From a virus, in the IMG/VR virus record IMGVR_UViG_3300044673_000157, positions 1 to 61,922 of that record: DNA of 61,922 nucleotides, one strand, 5' to 3'. How positions within the stretch are numbered: the stretch's first letter is position 1; each line of letters opens with the position of its first letter. The translations under genes were made by a program, and so were the position numbers. A model generated the notes under the pieces. That model saw only the letters and a list, made by a program, of their open reading frames with translations. It was not told where the DNA came from and did not search any database. Positions 43,284-51,101 of the stretch are shown here, piece by piece.

Positions 43284-43909
43284 GCTGACTCCAGTTGCTC
43301 GTACACCTCTTTGGCATCAGCGCCAAAGACTCCGACTGGCCTGTTCTCAAGACAGCCTGTGATTGAGATATAGAATGGCTTGGTGCGGCTCAACTTGAAG
43401 TCGCATTTGATAGCGCAGCCATCGAGGTCTTCGCTTGGCATGAACGTGGTTTCGGCGCGGATGAATCCGCGCTTTGTGGCCCCTGTATCGTCGACCACGA
43501 CAGTCGAGATGGAGTTCCACAGCGTCTGGCCGACCAGCGATGAATCAAATAATCCCTGATATTCCATGTAATCGATAACCACCGCATCACGTTCTGTAAT
43601 GCATAGCGACAGCACCGTCTTGCTGACATTGCCCACGACTCCGGAAAGAGACAGGAACATTTCCTTGCCGATAGCCTGGTACATCATGTGGTAGGCCCTC
43701 GGCACCGGCACTAGCGCGGCGAGCTCCTTATCGACCTCGCCCCTGATCCTCGGATTATCTCTGGTGAATATGGTGCCGTCCCGTGGCCCATTCTCGATAT
43801 AACCTAGTCTCGCAAGAACTTCGATATCACCAAGGAACTTCGATACCGGTTCTTCTCCGTTTATCATCCTGAGATATCTATAGAGAGGTTCGAGCTTGCC
43901 GATGCTCAT
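43271..43909 (-). CDS. hypothetical protein, 212 aa
   Basis: Overlaps the 69-aa gene by 13 bases and the zinc-finger gene by ATGA. The first 60 residues look like a winged helix (FLGDIEVLARLGYIENGPRDGTIFTRDNP). The rest is mixed alpha/beta. No clear enzyme motif. Part of the amidoligase operon by position. Confidence 0.6.
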   Translation of the reverse strand: MSIGKLEPLYRYLRMINGEEPVSKFLGDIEVLARLGYIENGPRDGTIFTRDNPRIRGEVDKELAALVPVPRAYHMMYQAIGKEMFLSLSGVVGNVSKTVLSLCITERDAVVIDYMEYQGLFDSSLVGQTLWNSISTVVVDDTGATKRGFIRAETTFMPSEDLDGCAIKCDFKLSRTKPFYISITGCLENRPVGVFGADAKEVYEQLESAWKA

Positions 43910-44343
43910 TTACGGAGCTCCTGGAGAATGTCCCTGAGAAGGGCGTTCGTTTCCGTCATCAACGCCACAAGAGTCAACTTACCTTTCCCACGAGGGCGTC
44001 GGATATGCTCGCCCGGTGTGATTGTCAAGCACCGCGCGACGAGCGACTTGGCAACGGCGTTGATATCCATTCGATCGTGGAATTTCATAATTCTATAGCG
44101 TGCATGTGCGGCCCTGCATTCTGGCCCGCAATAAACCGGCATCTTGTTTTTGAATTTTCCTAGCAGGATTTTCGGTGTAATGTCAGACCCGCATTCGAGG
44201 CACGGGATGAACCGCTTCTCCTCGATGTCGGCCAGGGTGATGCCGTGTGCTTTCGCAAAGTCTTCATTGTATGGACGTCGAGTGATCGTATAACCCAATT
44301 TACCGTCAATAATTTCAGCGATCAGATCGGCCTGTGTTTTCAT
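43906..44343 (-). CDS. zinc-finger protein, 145 aa
   Basis: A CxxC...CxxxC motif (CLECGSD, then CGPECRAAHARYR) near residues 48-75 suggests a treble-clef zinc finger. The rest is basic with helical parts. Coupled on both sides (ATGA). It may bind nucleic acid or a target protein for the amidoligase. Confidence 0.6.
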   Translation of the reverse strand: MKTQADLIAEIIDGKLGYTITRRPYNEDFAKAHGITLADIEEKRFIPCLECGSDITPKILLGKFKNKMPVYCGPECRAAHARYRIMKFHDRMDINAVAKSLVARCLTITPGEHIRRPRGKGKLTLVALMTETNALLRDILQELRK

Positions 44344-45137
44344 AGCATATACATAGAATGACCAACAGATGTAATAATCTGCGGCTTGGGGAGTTGCTCA
44401 TAAATCATCGTTAGTGCTGTCCGCATGAGATCCTGGCATGCCTCACGCCTCATAGCGTTGGGGTTAATTGCCGCTATAGACATTGCTTGTGGGACGGGCC
44501 AATCCCCGAAGGTGGGCTCACATCCGTGTTTTCTGTATATGGAATCAACCAGTGGCATGACGCCTGAGTCCCAAGCTCCGCATGCGGTATCGAGTATTGT
44601 GCGATTAACGAATTGACGACCTTCTACGCGATAAAAATAATCATCAAGGCTATATCGTAACGCTAGATAGTCATAAGATACGGGATCAATGAAATACCTC
44701 GTTCTTGAATTGACTAGAGCTACCGGTATAAGGATATCGACCACTCGGTCTACGTTCTGTTCGTGCTGGTGTAGAATGTAATCCCCGTCAAGGGGCGAGC
44801 CTGGAAGGGTTCCGTATATCCGAGAAGGATCAAGGGGGGGGTTGCCGCTTAGTGCCACCAGCGCCGATTGCGCAAGCCCTTCCTCGGGTGGTGGAGTTTC
44901 CAGATGACCCGTAGGGATATCAGATTCACAATTGATAGGGCAAGGATCAGCCATTCGTGGAATTTCATGGGGCTCCTCCATTGTGACGCTCCGTGGGCAA
45001 AGGCTTCTGGCCATGTGATAACGCATAGCGTCTTGTATTATTGTGTTAACTAATGCCCATATGCGATCAAGCCGAAGGCCCCGGAGGGCCTCCGGTTCGG
45101 TATCTACCTGTGTGTATTGAATGGGCTCAGCGACCAC
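44340..45137 (-). CDS. hypothetical protein, 265 aa
   Basis: Start may be GTG 45137 (no clear ribosome-binding site) or a later start. It overlaps the downstream zinc-finger gene by ATGA. Pro-rich in the middle, then helical with Tyr/Asp-rich segments (YLALRYSLDDYFYRVEGR). No motif recognised. Confidence 0.5.
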   Translation of the reverse strand: MVAEPIQYTQVDTEPEALRGLRLDRIWALVNTIIQDAMRYHMARSLCPRSVTMEEPHEIPRMADPCPINCESDIPTGHLETPPPEEGLAQSALVALSGNPPLDPSRIYGTLPGSPLDGDYILHQHEQNVDRVVDILIPVALVNSRTRYFIDPVSYDYLALRYSLDDYFYRVEGRQFVNRTILDTACGAWDSGVMPLVDSIYRKHGCEPTFGDWPVPQAMSIAAINPNAMRREACQDLMRTALTMIYEQLPKPQIITSVGHSMYML

Positions 45138-46167
45138 GGTAGGTCATGAGCGCATTGGCAGCGGTTTCGGCGGCCAGCAGCGCATAGCGCGCGGAAACAA
45201 GATTCGCGTTCACGGCCTCGAAGAGCAGGTCCTCGAGGATTGAAGGCTCATCACAAGGATCAGCTGGGGCGGTCACGGACTGGTTGGACGTGGGGGTCTC
45301 TTCATGGCCGGCTTCGCGAGCCGCGGCGCGCTCGAACATCTCGGCGACCGAGATCTCGCTCTCGAGGAAGAGCTCAATGAGCCGACGCATCGGCTTGCGG
45401 GTGAAATAGTGCATGGGCTGATCGCGGTGTTCCTTGATCAGACCGCCCTCTTTGAGGATATCGGCGATGAAACTGGCGTTGAAATCACCCACGGTCCAGC
45501 CCTGAACATCGAGGGCGTGCTCGCTCTGAGTGATGTCGCTCAGCACGACGCGGTAGCAGTCCTCGGGGATCCCGAGGTAGAGGTCCTCTGTGCTGGAGGT
45601 CGGTTCACCGGTCGTGGGAGCCTGGGCGGTATCCCCGCCGATCGCCTTGACTTCAGGATCGAGCAGAGTCTGGAGGGTCACATTGCCCGCCAGGAAAGCG
45701 CGGATCTTGTCGCGCATGGGCTTGCGGGTGAAGTAATGGCCACCCTTGTCGGTGTGTTCCTTGATCAGTTTGGCGTTGACGAGGATCTTGATAGCTTTGT
45801 CAAAGAGCTCGTCGTTCATGGCGGGGAAGATATCCAATGCGCCGAGCGCTTCGGGCGCGTTGATGATGTCGCTGAGGATCTGGCGATAGTCGGACTCGGT
45901 GACCTCCGCGTCGAAGGTGATGCCATCGAGCGTCTCGACGTGGCCTTCGAGGAAGTTCGCGATCTCTTCACGCTTGGGCGTGCGGGTAAAGAAGCCGCTG
46001 TTGTCGGAAGCGAACTTCAGGTACCCAGCCTGTGAGAGCTCGCTGGTCACGTCCGTCACTTCTTCGGGGTTGAGGCCGGTGGCGCCAGCGAGCGCAGAGA
46101 TCTGGAGCGCATGGGGCGCTTCCTTAATGGCCTTGAGAATGGAAACGTAGGAGGACTTGAGGGCCAT
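45127..46167 (-). CDS. triple winged-helix repeat protein, 346 aa
   Basis: ATG 46167 follows AAGGAG. The protein has three copies of a winged-helix-like unit, each ending in a near-identical wing and helix (FFTRTPKREEIANFLEGHV, then HYFTRKPMR twice). The units are separated by acidic linkers. This would give three DNA-binding modules in one chain, suggesting a regulator or architectural protein. The C-terminus is helical and Ala-rich. No known family of this size recognised. Confidence 0.6.
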   Translation of the reverse strand: MALKSSYVSILKAIKEAPHALQISALAGATGLNPEEVTDVTSELSQAGYLKFASDNSGFFTRTPKREEIANFLEGHVETLDGITFDAEVTESDYRQILSDIINAPEALGALDIFPAMNDELFDKAIKILVNAKLIKEHTDKGGHYFTRKPMRDKIRAFLAGNVTLQTLLDPEVKAIGGDTAQAPTTGEPTSSTEDLYLGIPEDCYRVVLSDITQSEHALDVQGWTVGDFNASFIADILKEGGLIKEHRDQPMHYFTRKPMRRLIELFLESEISVAEMFERAAAREAGHEETPTSNQSVTAPADPCDEPSILEDLLFEAVNANLVSARYALLAAETAANALMTYRGR

Positions 46168-46235
46168 GAGTGGCTCCTTGGGAATGCCCGAACCAGGATG
46201 GGGCATGATTCATATTCGGCCGCCTGGTAGCTGGC

Positions 46236-46520
46236 CTAGAGTTCATCCGCAACAAAGATGTCGCGAAGATCGATTACGATTGAGATTCCTGAATCATTCG
46301 TTACTACTGCTACATGGTTAAACCGCTTGTAACCAGCGGAGCCCGTATTCCAATAGGCTGCCCGGCGCAGGTCCGTACATCGAAATGATCTATTCACGTC
46401 AAAGAACAAATCGTCACATATACCGACCGGGTTACGCCGGATAATTCGGTAGCTCTTGTGGTTGGAATAGATGTTCGCTAAGTCATGCATGGTATCAATC
46501 AGGAATCGACTGGCATCCAT
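46236..46520 (-). CDS. hypothetical protein, 94 aa
   Basis: Start 46520 directly overlaps the upstream stop region (TAG-ATG) with GAGGTGG upstream. Mixed alpha/beta with Arg, Asp and Tyr (RSFRCTDLRRAAYWNTGSAGYK). No recognised family. Confidence 0.55.
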   Translation of the reverse strand: MDASRFLIDTMHDLANIYSNHKSYRIIRRNPVGICDDLFFDVNRSFRCTDLRRAAYWNTGSAGYKRFNHVAVVTNDSGISIVIDLRDIFVADEL

Positions 46521-46757
46521 CTACCACCTCACCAAAAGATTCTCGCCAACCCAGCGGGCCCGATATGCGGTGGCCATGTCAGAGACAATGCATGCCATTA
46601 GGCCGGACACACGGGAATGCTGCACGCGAAATGCGAACATCTTTTGGGGCATGGTATTGTCCATGGTTCGGATGGCGTCACCCCGCCGAATTTCCATCTC
46701 GGTATAAGGGCGCTGGCTTCTTGCGATAGCGTTGAGGAAGCGCTGGGATTGGCGCAT
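46521..46757 (-). CDS. hypothetical protein, 78 aa
   Basis: Begins one base after the stop of the Gly-Tyr repeat gene, probably coupled because no separate Shine-Dalgarno is visible. Rich in Arg and Met, with a central MPQKMFAFRVQHSR stretch. No family recognised. Confidence 0.5.
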   Translation of the reverse strand: MRQSQRFLNAIARSQRPYTEMEIRRGDAIRTMDNTMPQKMFAFRVQHSRVSGLMACIVSDMATAYRARWVGENLLVRW

Positions 46758-46758
46758 G

Positions 46759-46995
46759 TTAGCCGCGGCCGTAGCCGTCGCCGTAGCCGCGGCCGTCGCC
46801 GTCGCCGTCGCCGTAGCCGTAGCCGTAGCCGTGGCCGTAGCCGCGGCCGTCGCCGTCGCCGTCGCCGTAGCCGTCGCCGTCGCCGTCGCCGTAGCCGTAG
46901 CCGTAGCCGTGGCCGTAGCCGCGGCCGTCGCCGTCGCCGTAGCCGTAGCCGTGGCCGTCGCCGTAGCCGTCCTTACCTATCAAGAGGCTCAGCAT
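46759..46995 (-). CDS. Gly-Tyr/Asp repeat protein, 78 aa
   Basis: After a short hydrophobic start (MLSLLIGKD) almost every second residue is Gly, alternating mainly with Tyr and Asp and sometimes His or Arg (GYGDG units). It is coded by GGC alternating with NAC/CGC codons. Such Gly/Tyr chains are flexible or adhesive. It is flanked by real genes on both sides in the same direction. Function unknown; the repeat could also expand or contract. Confidence 0.5.
   Translation of the reverse strand: MLSLLIGKDGYGDGHGYGYGDGDGRGYGHGYGYGYGDGDGDGYGDGDGDGRGYGHGYGYGYGDGDGDGRGYGDGYGRG
46763..46972. repeat. GCCGTA/GCCGTC hexamer tandem repeat
   Basis: About 200 bases are built from 6-base units GCCGTA and GCCGTC (with GCCGTG and GCCGCG variants). 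All units are divisible by three bases, so the reading frame is kept. The array makes up the core of the Gly-Tyr/Asp gene, and its length is likely to vary between isolates. Confidence 0.85.
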
Positions 46996-46998
46996 GAA

Positions 46999-47319
46999 TC
47001 ACCACCCCGAAATCACATTGATCTGAACGAATGGGGTGCAACGCACCGTGCCATAGTCGTCATATTTGGTTTTATTGGAGATGGGGCCATTGACGAGTTC
47101 GCCGAGGCCCCCGGTAGTGCCCCAATAGCGGATATTGCGGGCATTGGAGATGGTCACACTGCCGTCAGCATGATCTTCGCAGTGGCCGACAAATACCCAA
47201 CCCTTATCTGCCACAATAATACGGATGGGGCCAAGAACACCTGGAGTCTGGATGGAGTCTTTGCGTACATAGTCGATGTTGTTGATAGAGATCGTGTTGA
47301 TCTGGTCTTGCTGGGGCAT
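46999..47319 (-). CDS. DUF6948-like small protein, 106 aa
   Basis: AGGAG precedes the ATG at 47319. The sequence has the patterns of phage DUF6948-type proteins: RIIVADKGWVFVGHCED, ARNIRYWGTTGGLGELVNG, and YDDYGTVRCTPFVQINV. These are common small accessory proteins in phages. Their function is not known. Confidence 0.7.
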   Translation of the reverse strand: MPQQDQINTISINNIDYVRKDSIQTPGVLGPIRIIVADKGWVFVGHCEDHADGSVTISNARNIRYWGTTGGLGELVNGPISNKTKYDDYGTVRCTPFVQINVISGW

Positions 47320-47359
47320 GGGGGCTCCTAAGATATAGTGGGGGTGCAGATGGACAGCT

Positions 47360-47533
47360 TCACGCTGTCATCTTGGTTACACGGAATGCGTCGAGGATGT
47401 CTTGCTCAAAGGCTTGGCGAACCACGCCCTCAATCGCCTTCTCCATCAAGGACCGGAACTGCGCCTCGCCCTCGGCAGTCATCCTCGGCATTTCATGCTT
47501 CAGCAGAAGTTGAAGCTGGAGATCAAATTCCAT
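47360..47533 (-). CDS. small hypothetical protein, 57 aa
   Basis: ATG 47533 follows GGAGG. A helical, charged 57-residue protein (LKHEMPRMTAEGEAQFRSLM). Its stop overlaps a small stem at 47353-47369. No family recognised. Confidence 0.6.
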   Translation of the reverse strand: MEFDLQLQLLLKHEMPRMTAEGEAQFRSLMEKAIEGVVRQAFEQDILDAFRVTKMTA

Positions 47534-47552
47534 AGGGTCCTCCTCGACAGAT

Positions 47553-47771
47553 TCACTTCGGTTTCACGACGATGACGGACTCGCTCAACTGGAACTCATC
47601 ACAGCGGCGCTTCCAGCCCCAGTCCTGGTCCATCGGGCCTCGGGGCTGGAAGAACCGGGGCTTGTGCCCCTTGGCGCAGGACGGTTTGCGAATCCAGGCG
47701 AAGGGCTCAGACTCGCTTGTTGCGCCAAAGTCGAAGTGCTGGCAGAAGTCGCAAGCCTGAGCCTTCGCCAT
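47553..47771 (-). CDS. zinc-ribbon-like protein, 72 aa
   Basis: Start 47771 chosen over the upstream in-frame ATG. Cys residues (CDFCQHF, then SCAKGHK and RRCDEF) form a likely zinc site. The pattern is that of small phage accessory proteins. It lies just after the 69-aa gene. Confidence 0.6.
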   Translation of the reverse strand: MAKAQACDFCQHFDFGATSESEPFAWIRKPSCAKGHKPRFFQPRGPMDQDWGWKRRCDEFQLSESVIVVKPK

Positions 47772-47775
47772 GGCG

Positions 47776-47985
47776 CTACTCGGCTTCCTTGACAACCAGA
47801 TAGCGGGTGCTGGTGAGGTAAAGGTCCGCCGGGGTCATGGCGCAGGGGTTGTCCAGGTTGATGGTCCGCGCCAGTTTCGCGGGGACCTCGTTGCCCTCGC
47901 GGTCGGTGTAGGGCTTGTCCCATACCTCAACGATCACCTTGTAGGGCGAGTTATCGGCGTTCTCGACTCGGATGGTCTTGGTCAT
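47776..47985 (-). CDS. hypothetical protein, 69 aa
   Basis: Start 47985 has AAAGGA upstream; the longer frame in this region is not supported by a start. Small beta-rich protein (TIRVENADNSPYKVIVEVWDKPYTD). It belongs to the block of small minus-strand accessory genes. Confidence 0.6.
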   Translation of the reverse strand: MTKTIRVENADNSPYKVIVEVWDKPYTDREGNEVPAKLARTINLDNPCAMTPADLYLTSTRYLVVKEAE

Positions 47986-48034
47986 GGTGGTGTCCTTTCG
48001 GGACGAAGGCGGGAAGGTTCCCGCGAGTGGACAG

Positions 48035-48289
48035 TTACAGGCGAAGGTGTTGAGAGAGTTTCCAGGATTCGCAGCGTTCCCGCAGGGTGTCGTAGCCATA
48101 GTCATCAGACATGAGCCATTCGACATCGTGTGCGGCTTCTGCCAGCTTTTCGATTTCCTCGGCAAGCCAGTCCATGTGGAGCCGAATGTCATCGGGCATT
48201 TCCCTATCGGGGTTTCCGCTGTCCATGCGGATAGCGTTGGCAAGATCATTCATTCGTGAGTAGAGGTAGTCGTAGTGACCGCCGCTCAT
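48035..48289 (-). CDS. small phage protein (MSGGHYDY type), 84 aa
   Basis: ATG 48289 follows a CCACTGGAGGAACC leader. The MSGGHYDYLYSRMNDLA start is a known pattern among small phage accessory proteins. The rest is helical with acidic residues (EEIEKLAEAAHDVEW). Function unknown. Confidence 0.65.
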   Translation of the reverse strand: MSGGHYDYLYSRMNDLANAIRMDSGNPDREMPDDIRLHMDWLAEEIEKLAEAAHDVEWLMSDDYGYDTLRERCESWKLSQHLRL

Positions 48290-48309
48290 GGTTCCTCCAG
48301 TGGACATGC

Positions 48310-48552
48310 TCAGTTGATGGGAATAACTACGGTCAGGTGGGTCTTGGCGCACTCCCGGCAGATGACCGCCCAGTCACCCAGGTAGTCGAGGCGGTAGCCA
48401 TAATCAAGTTGTTGACCGTTCTGTCGGGCTTCCTCTTCCTTGGGGATAGGCTCATTCCCCCAGGCGCTCTTGCCTTGCTCGTAATTTAGGTTGGCATCGT
48501 AGAACACCTTGCCGCCGCAGACATCGCAGCTTCGGTAATCGCATCCAGCCAT
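48310..48552 (-). CDS. zinc-ribbon phage protein, 80 aa
   Basis: CDVCGGKVFYDANLNYE and a later CREC give a zinc-ribbon. The WAVICRECAKTHLTV pattern at the end is typical of small phage proteins. GGAG precedes ATG 48552. Confidence 0.65.
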   Translation of the reverse strand: MAGCDYRSCDVCGGKVFYDANLNYEQGKSAWGNEPIPKEEEARQNGQQLDYGYRLDYLGDWAVICRECAKTHLTVVIPIN

Positions 48553-48570
48553 GGGTTCTCCTTTTGGACA

Positions 48571-48828
48571 TCAGCCTTTCGGCTGGGTGAAGTGGGGGTG
48601 GGGAACGAGAGGGCGGATCGTCTTGGGCTCGATGTCGTGGTTAGATTCGCGCCCAACCCCAAGCTCCCATTCCAGGACTTCGCAGGCATACTTTCCGCCA
48701 CGATACTCTTCCTCGGATTCGGCTGCTTTGATCGCCTGCGCCTTCTTTGGGTAGACGCCCACGATGTAGCTGTGATTTTCGCGGTTTCCCCATCGGCAAG
48801 CCTGGACGGTGTAGACCTCTGGTTTCAT
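48571..48828 (-). CDS. small phage protein (YRGGKY type), 85 aa
   Basis: Start 48828 follows CCACTGGAGGACGC, a leader also found upstream of the 84-aa gene. The pattern RWGNRENHSYIVGVYPKKAQA and EEEYRGGKYACEV matches a common small phage protein family of unknown function. Confidence 0.65.
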   Translation of the reverse strand: MKPEVYTVQACRWGNRENHSYIVGVYPKKAQAIKAAESEEEYRGGKYACEVLEWELGVGRESNHDIEPKTIRPLVPHPHFTQPKG

Positions 48829-48906
48829 GCGTCCTCCAGTGGACAAGATCAGCGTTGCCGCGCTGGTGTTGAGTTGATGTGTCTGGTCTTTGAAGATCTG
48901 CGGACG

Positions 48907-49200
48907 CTAGGGGTGCTCCTCCAGCCACAGGATAGCCTGCTCGACCGTGGCGCATTCTTTCTCGCCAGTGCGCCAGCTGTCGTTACCGCCGCGCGTGGCG
49001 AGATAGACGGGCCCATGATCGGGGTTGCGCTGGATCCAAGTGACGCGTGGGTTACTAATGAATGGCTCTTCGAGCGTGATGCATTCGTAGACAGTGTGGT
49101 TGCGCGTAAAGCGCGAGAACATGTGATCCCCGTGATAGGGACTCTCGTGGAAGCCGGCGTCAATTAGTGTTTCTTGGTCATCCGAGGGGATACTCAACAT
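48907..49200 (-). CDS. hypothetical protein, 97 aa
   Basis: ATG 49200 overlaps the end of the small membrane protein gene (ATGTTGA), so translation is probably coupled. The upstream in-frame ATG 49212 is an alternative. Asp/His/Glu-rich with a TVEQAILWLEEHP end. No family recognised. Confidence 0.55.
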   Translation of the reverse strand: MLSIPSDDQETLIDAGFHESPYHGDHMFSRFTRNHTVYECITLEEPFISNPRVTWIQRNPDHGPVYLATRGGNDSWRTGEKECATVEQAILWLEEHP

Positions 49201-49292
49201 GTGGATAGCCATAGAAGGAGAACGATGACAATCCCGGCCATGATGCATTCCGCGATCGTCATGTGGGGATGGGGGTCGGGGTCGTCGATCAT
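49194..49292 (-). CDS. small membrane protein, 32 aa
   Basis: Start 49292 has GAGGAG upstream. The 32 residues have an acidic, Pro/His-rich start and one strongly hydrophobic segment (about 18-29, MAGIVIVLLLWLS). Likely an inner membrane micro-protein. Short, so less certain. Confidence 0.5.
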   Translation of the reverse strand: MIDDPDPHPHMTIAECIMAGIVIVLLLWLSTC

Positions 49293-49301
49293 GCGGGCTC
49301 C

Positions 49302-49673
49302 TCAGCATCGGTTCAGTTCTGTGATCGGGAATGACCTAACCCATGTCGCCTTATCGGCTGGGTAGATCGTTTGGCGGATCCCTGTTTGGTATTCTTCGGC
49401 TTCAACCTCGACGATCTCGAAGTCAAGATCGTGGAGCGGGTTGAGCCAGCCCTGGAACCAGGCTTCAAGCCACTCAAGGCACGGGAAGCCGCACCTGGGA
49501 TTGGTCCATTCATCCCACGTTTTCCCCATTCCGTCATTGCGGGGTGTGGGGTGGTAGGTGATGTCGCAGTTGTGTCGTTCCATCATGGCGTCGAGGGCCG
49601 TCCCAGGACGAGAATCAGCCCACACATATGGTCCTTCGTGCGTTATGGCGTGTTCGATGCGATAGACGCGCAT
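49302..49673 (-). CDS. hypothetical protein, 123 aa
   Basis: Start 49673 chosen, as the longer upstream extension overlaps the next gene. Contains RVYRIEHAITHEGPY, CGFPCLEWLEAWFQGW and a Tyr/Trp-rich end. Looks like a small globular phage protein, unknown family. Confidence 0.55.
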   Translation of the reverse strand: MRVYRIEHAITHEGPYVWADSRPGTALDAMMERHNCDITYHPTPRNDGMGKTWDEWTNPRCGFPCLEWLEAWFQGWLNPLHDLDFEIVEVEAEEYQTGIRQTIYPADKATWVRSFPITELNRC

Positions 49674-49683
49674 GATCAGCTCG

Positions 49684-50376
49684 TTATGCCAGTTCGGTCT
49701 TGGTGACCGGCTGCTCGGCCAGTTCGATCTTGGCCACGGCTTTGAGAACATAAGCCGTGCATTTTTCCTTGCGAGCCAGGCGGGTAGCCTCATCTTGCGC
49801 GGCGTCTTCCGTCAGGTGCTGCACGCAGGGCGCATTGCGGCCCTGGAGGTACACCATGTAGAACCCCTTCTCAGCGGGCTCCTTGTCCCTCCACGTGATC
49901 TTGGCCAGCTCGTGGCGTCCTGTGGCGTTGATTACCCACTCATACCCATTGGGTGCGGTGCAGGGTGGGGCGGGGAATGACGTGGCGGGCTTGCCTCCGC
50001 CTTTGGTATCCGGCGTCGGGGCGTCCGGTGCGCTGGCCGTCTGGCCCCAGAGCTGTTGGGCTCGTTCGGGGATTACCGGGCAGATTCCTGCGGATTTGGG
50101 CCGGTTATCCGCGGCGATGGGCTTATTCAGCTCCTCGGGGCCGGTTACGTCACCACGGCCGTGCTGGGTCAGAGCGTAACAGAACTTCTTGGGCTGCTTG
50201 AGGTTACCCCGCTGCTTGGCGCGGGTTAGCAGATTGTGGAACGCCTTCTGCTTGTAGTTCGCGTTGTGCTTCTTGATCGCGTCGAAGAGGGCTTTGGTGT
50301 CAGCGTATTCTCGCTGGAGAAGATACGTGCGGATGATACGCCATGGGGTGATGGCGGGTTCTGCCGGGGAACTCAT
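49684..50376 (-). CDS. hypothetical DNA-binding-like protein, 230 aa
   Basis: AGGAG precedes ATG 50376. The N-terminal 75 residues look like a helix-turn-helix (RIIRTYLLQREYADTKALFDAI, FHNLLTRAKQRG). A Pro/Ala-rich linker follows, then a C-terminal alpha/beta part (GYEWVINATGRHELAKITW). Its position suggests an early regulator, but no family was recognised. Confidence 0.55.
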   Translation of the reverse strand: MSSPAEPAITPWRIIRTYLLQREYADTKALFDAIKKHNANYKQKAFHNLLTRAKQRGNLKQPKKFCYALTQHGRGDVTGPEELNKPIAADNRPKSAGICPVIPERAQQLWGQTASAPDAPTPDTKGGGKPATSFPAPPCTAPNGYEWVINATGRHELAKITWRDKEPAEKGFYMVYLQGRNAPCVQHLTEDAAQDEATRLARKEKCTAYVLKAVAKIELAEQPVTKTELA

Positions 50377-50384
50377 TGAGTCTC

Positions 50385-50789
50385 CTAGAGTCTGGTCATG
50401 TGGGTGAGTTGCGCAGATTCGATTACCGCATTATGGCCGTAGTATCCGTTTTGGGAGTTATATGCCGTGAATTGGAGTACGCCTTTTGAGGTGTTGATGT
50501 TTACAAATATCACACTTCCTTCGTAGAGGTCGCTAAGTTCTTCAGGCCTCAGACATTCGTTAACAATTACGATGTCAAGGAGCTCAGCATTAATAAAGTC
50601 GTCGAAGTTGTCTTCCGACATGAAGTAACCTGGGTGCTCACAGCACTCTTGGTACATGTTGATACCAAGTCGGATGATCTGTTTGGTAGTGATGATCTTG
50701 AACCCTTCGGCCATTCCGTAGAAGTTTTTTTGAGCGGGTTTGAATGTGGCAGGCTTAATGGTTTGGATGATTTCTTTTCGCTGCTCCAT
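50385..50789 (-). CDS. hypothetical early protein, 134 aa
   Basis: Start 50789 has AAAGG upstream; the frame extends further up but without a site. Beta-rich with SVIFVNINTSKGVLQFTAYN near its end. It is the first leftward gene after the AT-rich control region, so it is probably an early gene. Function unknown. Confidence 0.55.
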   Translation of the reverse strand: MEQRKEIIQTIKPATFKPAQKNFYGMAEGFKIITTKQIIRLGINMYQECCEHPGYFMSEDNFDDFINAELLDIVIVNECLRPEELSDLYEGSVIFVNINTSKGVLQFTAYNSQNGYYGHNAVIESAQLTHMTRL

Positions 50790-50939
50790 GCTGAATCCTT
50801 TGGGGTTAGGCTTTTCGCCTGTTTGCAAGTGAATGGGTGTGTGGTACTTGTAGATATCTACTGATAATACACATACTTATTTGTCATGGATTTGTAACGT
50901 GATGTATGTTGAGTGATATCTGTGTTTATAGGGCATAAT

Positions 50940-50975
50940 ATCAAAAACATATCATCACAACATCAAAAACATATC
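50940..50975 (+). repeat. direct repeats of ATCAAAAACATATC
   Basis: Two copies of ATCAAAAACATATC at 50940-50953 and 50962-50975, 22 bases apart in phase. Looks like iterons or operator sites. Confidence 0.75.
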
Positions 50976-51087
50976 TCTAACATCACACTCAACAAAACAT
51001 CAAAATTTTCTCATGTTTTTATGTAGAGAGAGAATGGTTCATGTATATGGTTGTGTATGTGATGTGTTGTTGTGTGTCTGTGTGTGT

Positions 51088-51101
51088 GATATGTTTTTGA
51101 T
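51088..51101 (-). repeat. inverted copy of the 14-base repeat
   Basis: GATATGTTTTTGAT is the exact complement of ATCAAAAACATATC. A partial copy (AAACATATC) lies at 51125-51133. Confidence 0.75.

Noticed and set aside
45304-46035. Plus-strand 243-aa frame
   Set aside because: Mirror of the triple winged-helix gene. The minus strand has a ribosome-binding site and internal repeats.
46763-46972. CRISPR-like array
   Set aside because: The repeat is a simple hexamer tandem with no spacers.
46732-47331. Plus-strand Ala-Val repeat frame of 199 aa
   Set aside because: It is the complementary reading of the GCCGTA array. The neighbouring genes all run on the minus strand with ribosome-binding sites.
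48592-49167. Plus-strand 191-aa frame
   Set aside because: Runs opposite to several small minus-strand genes with good starts and known phage patterns.
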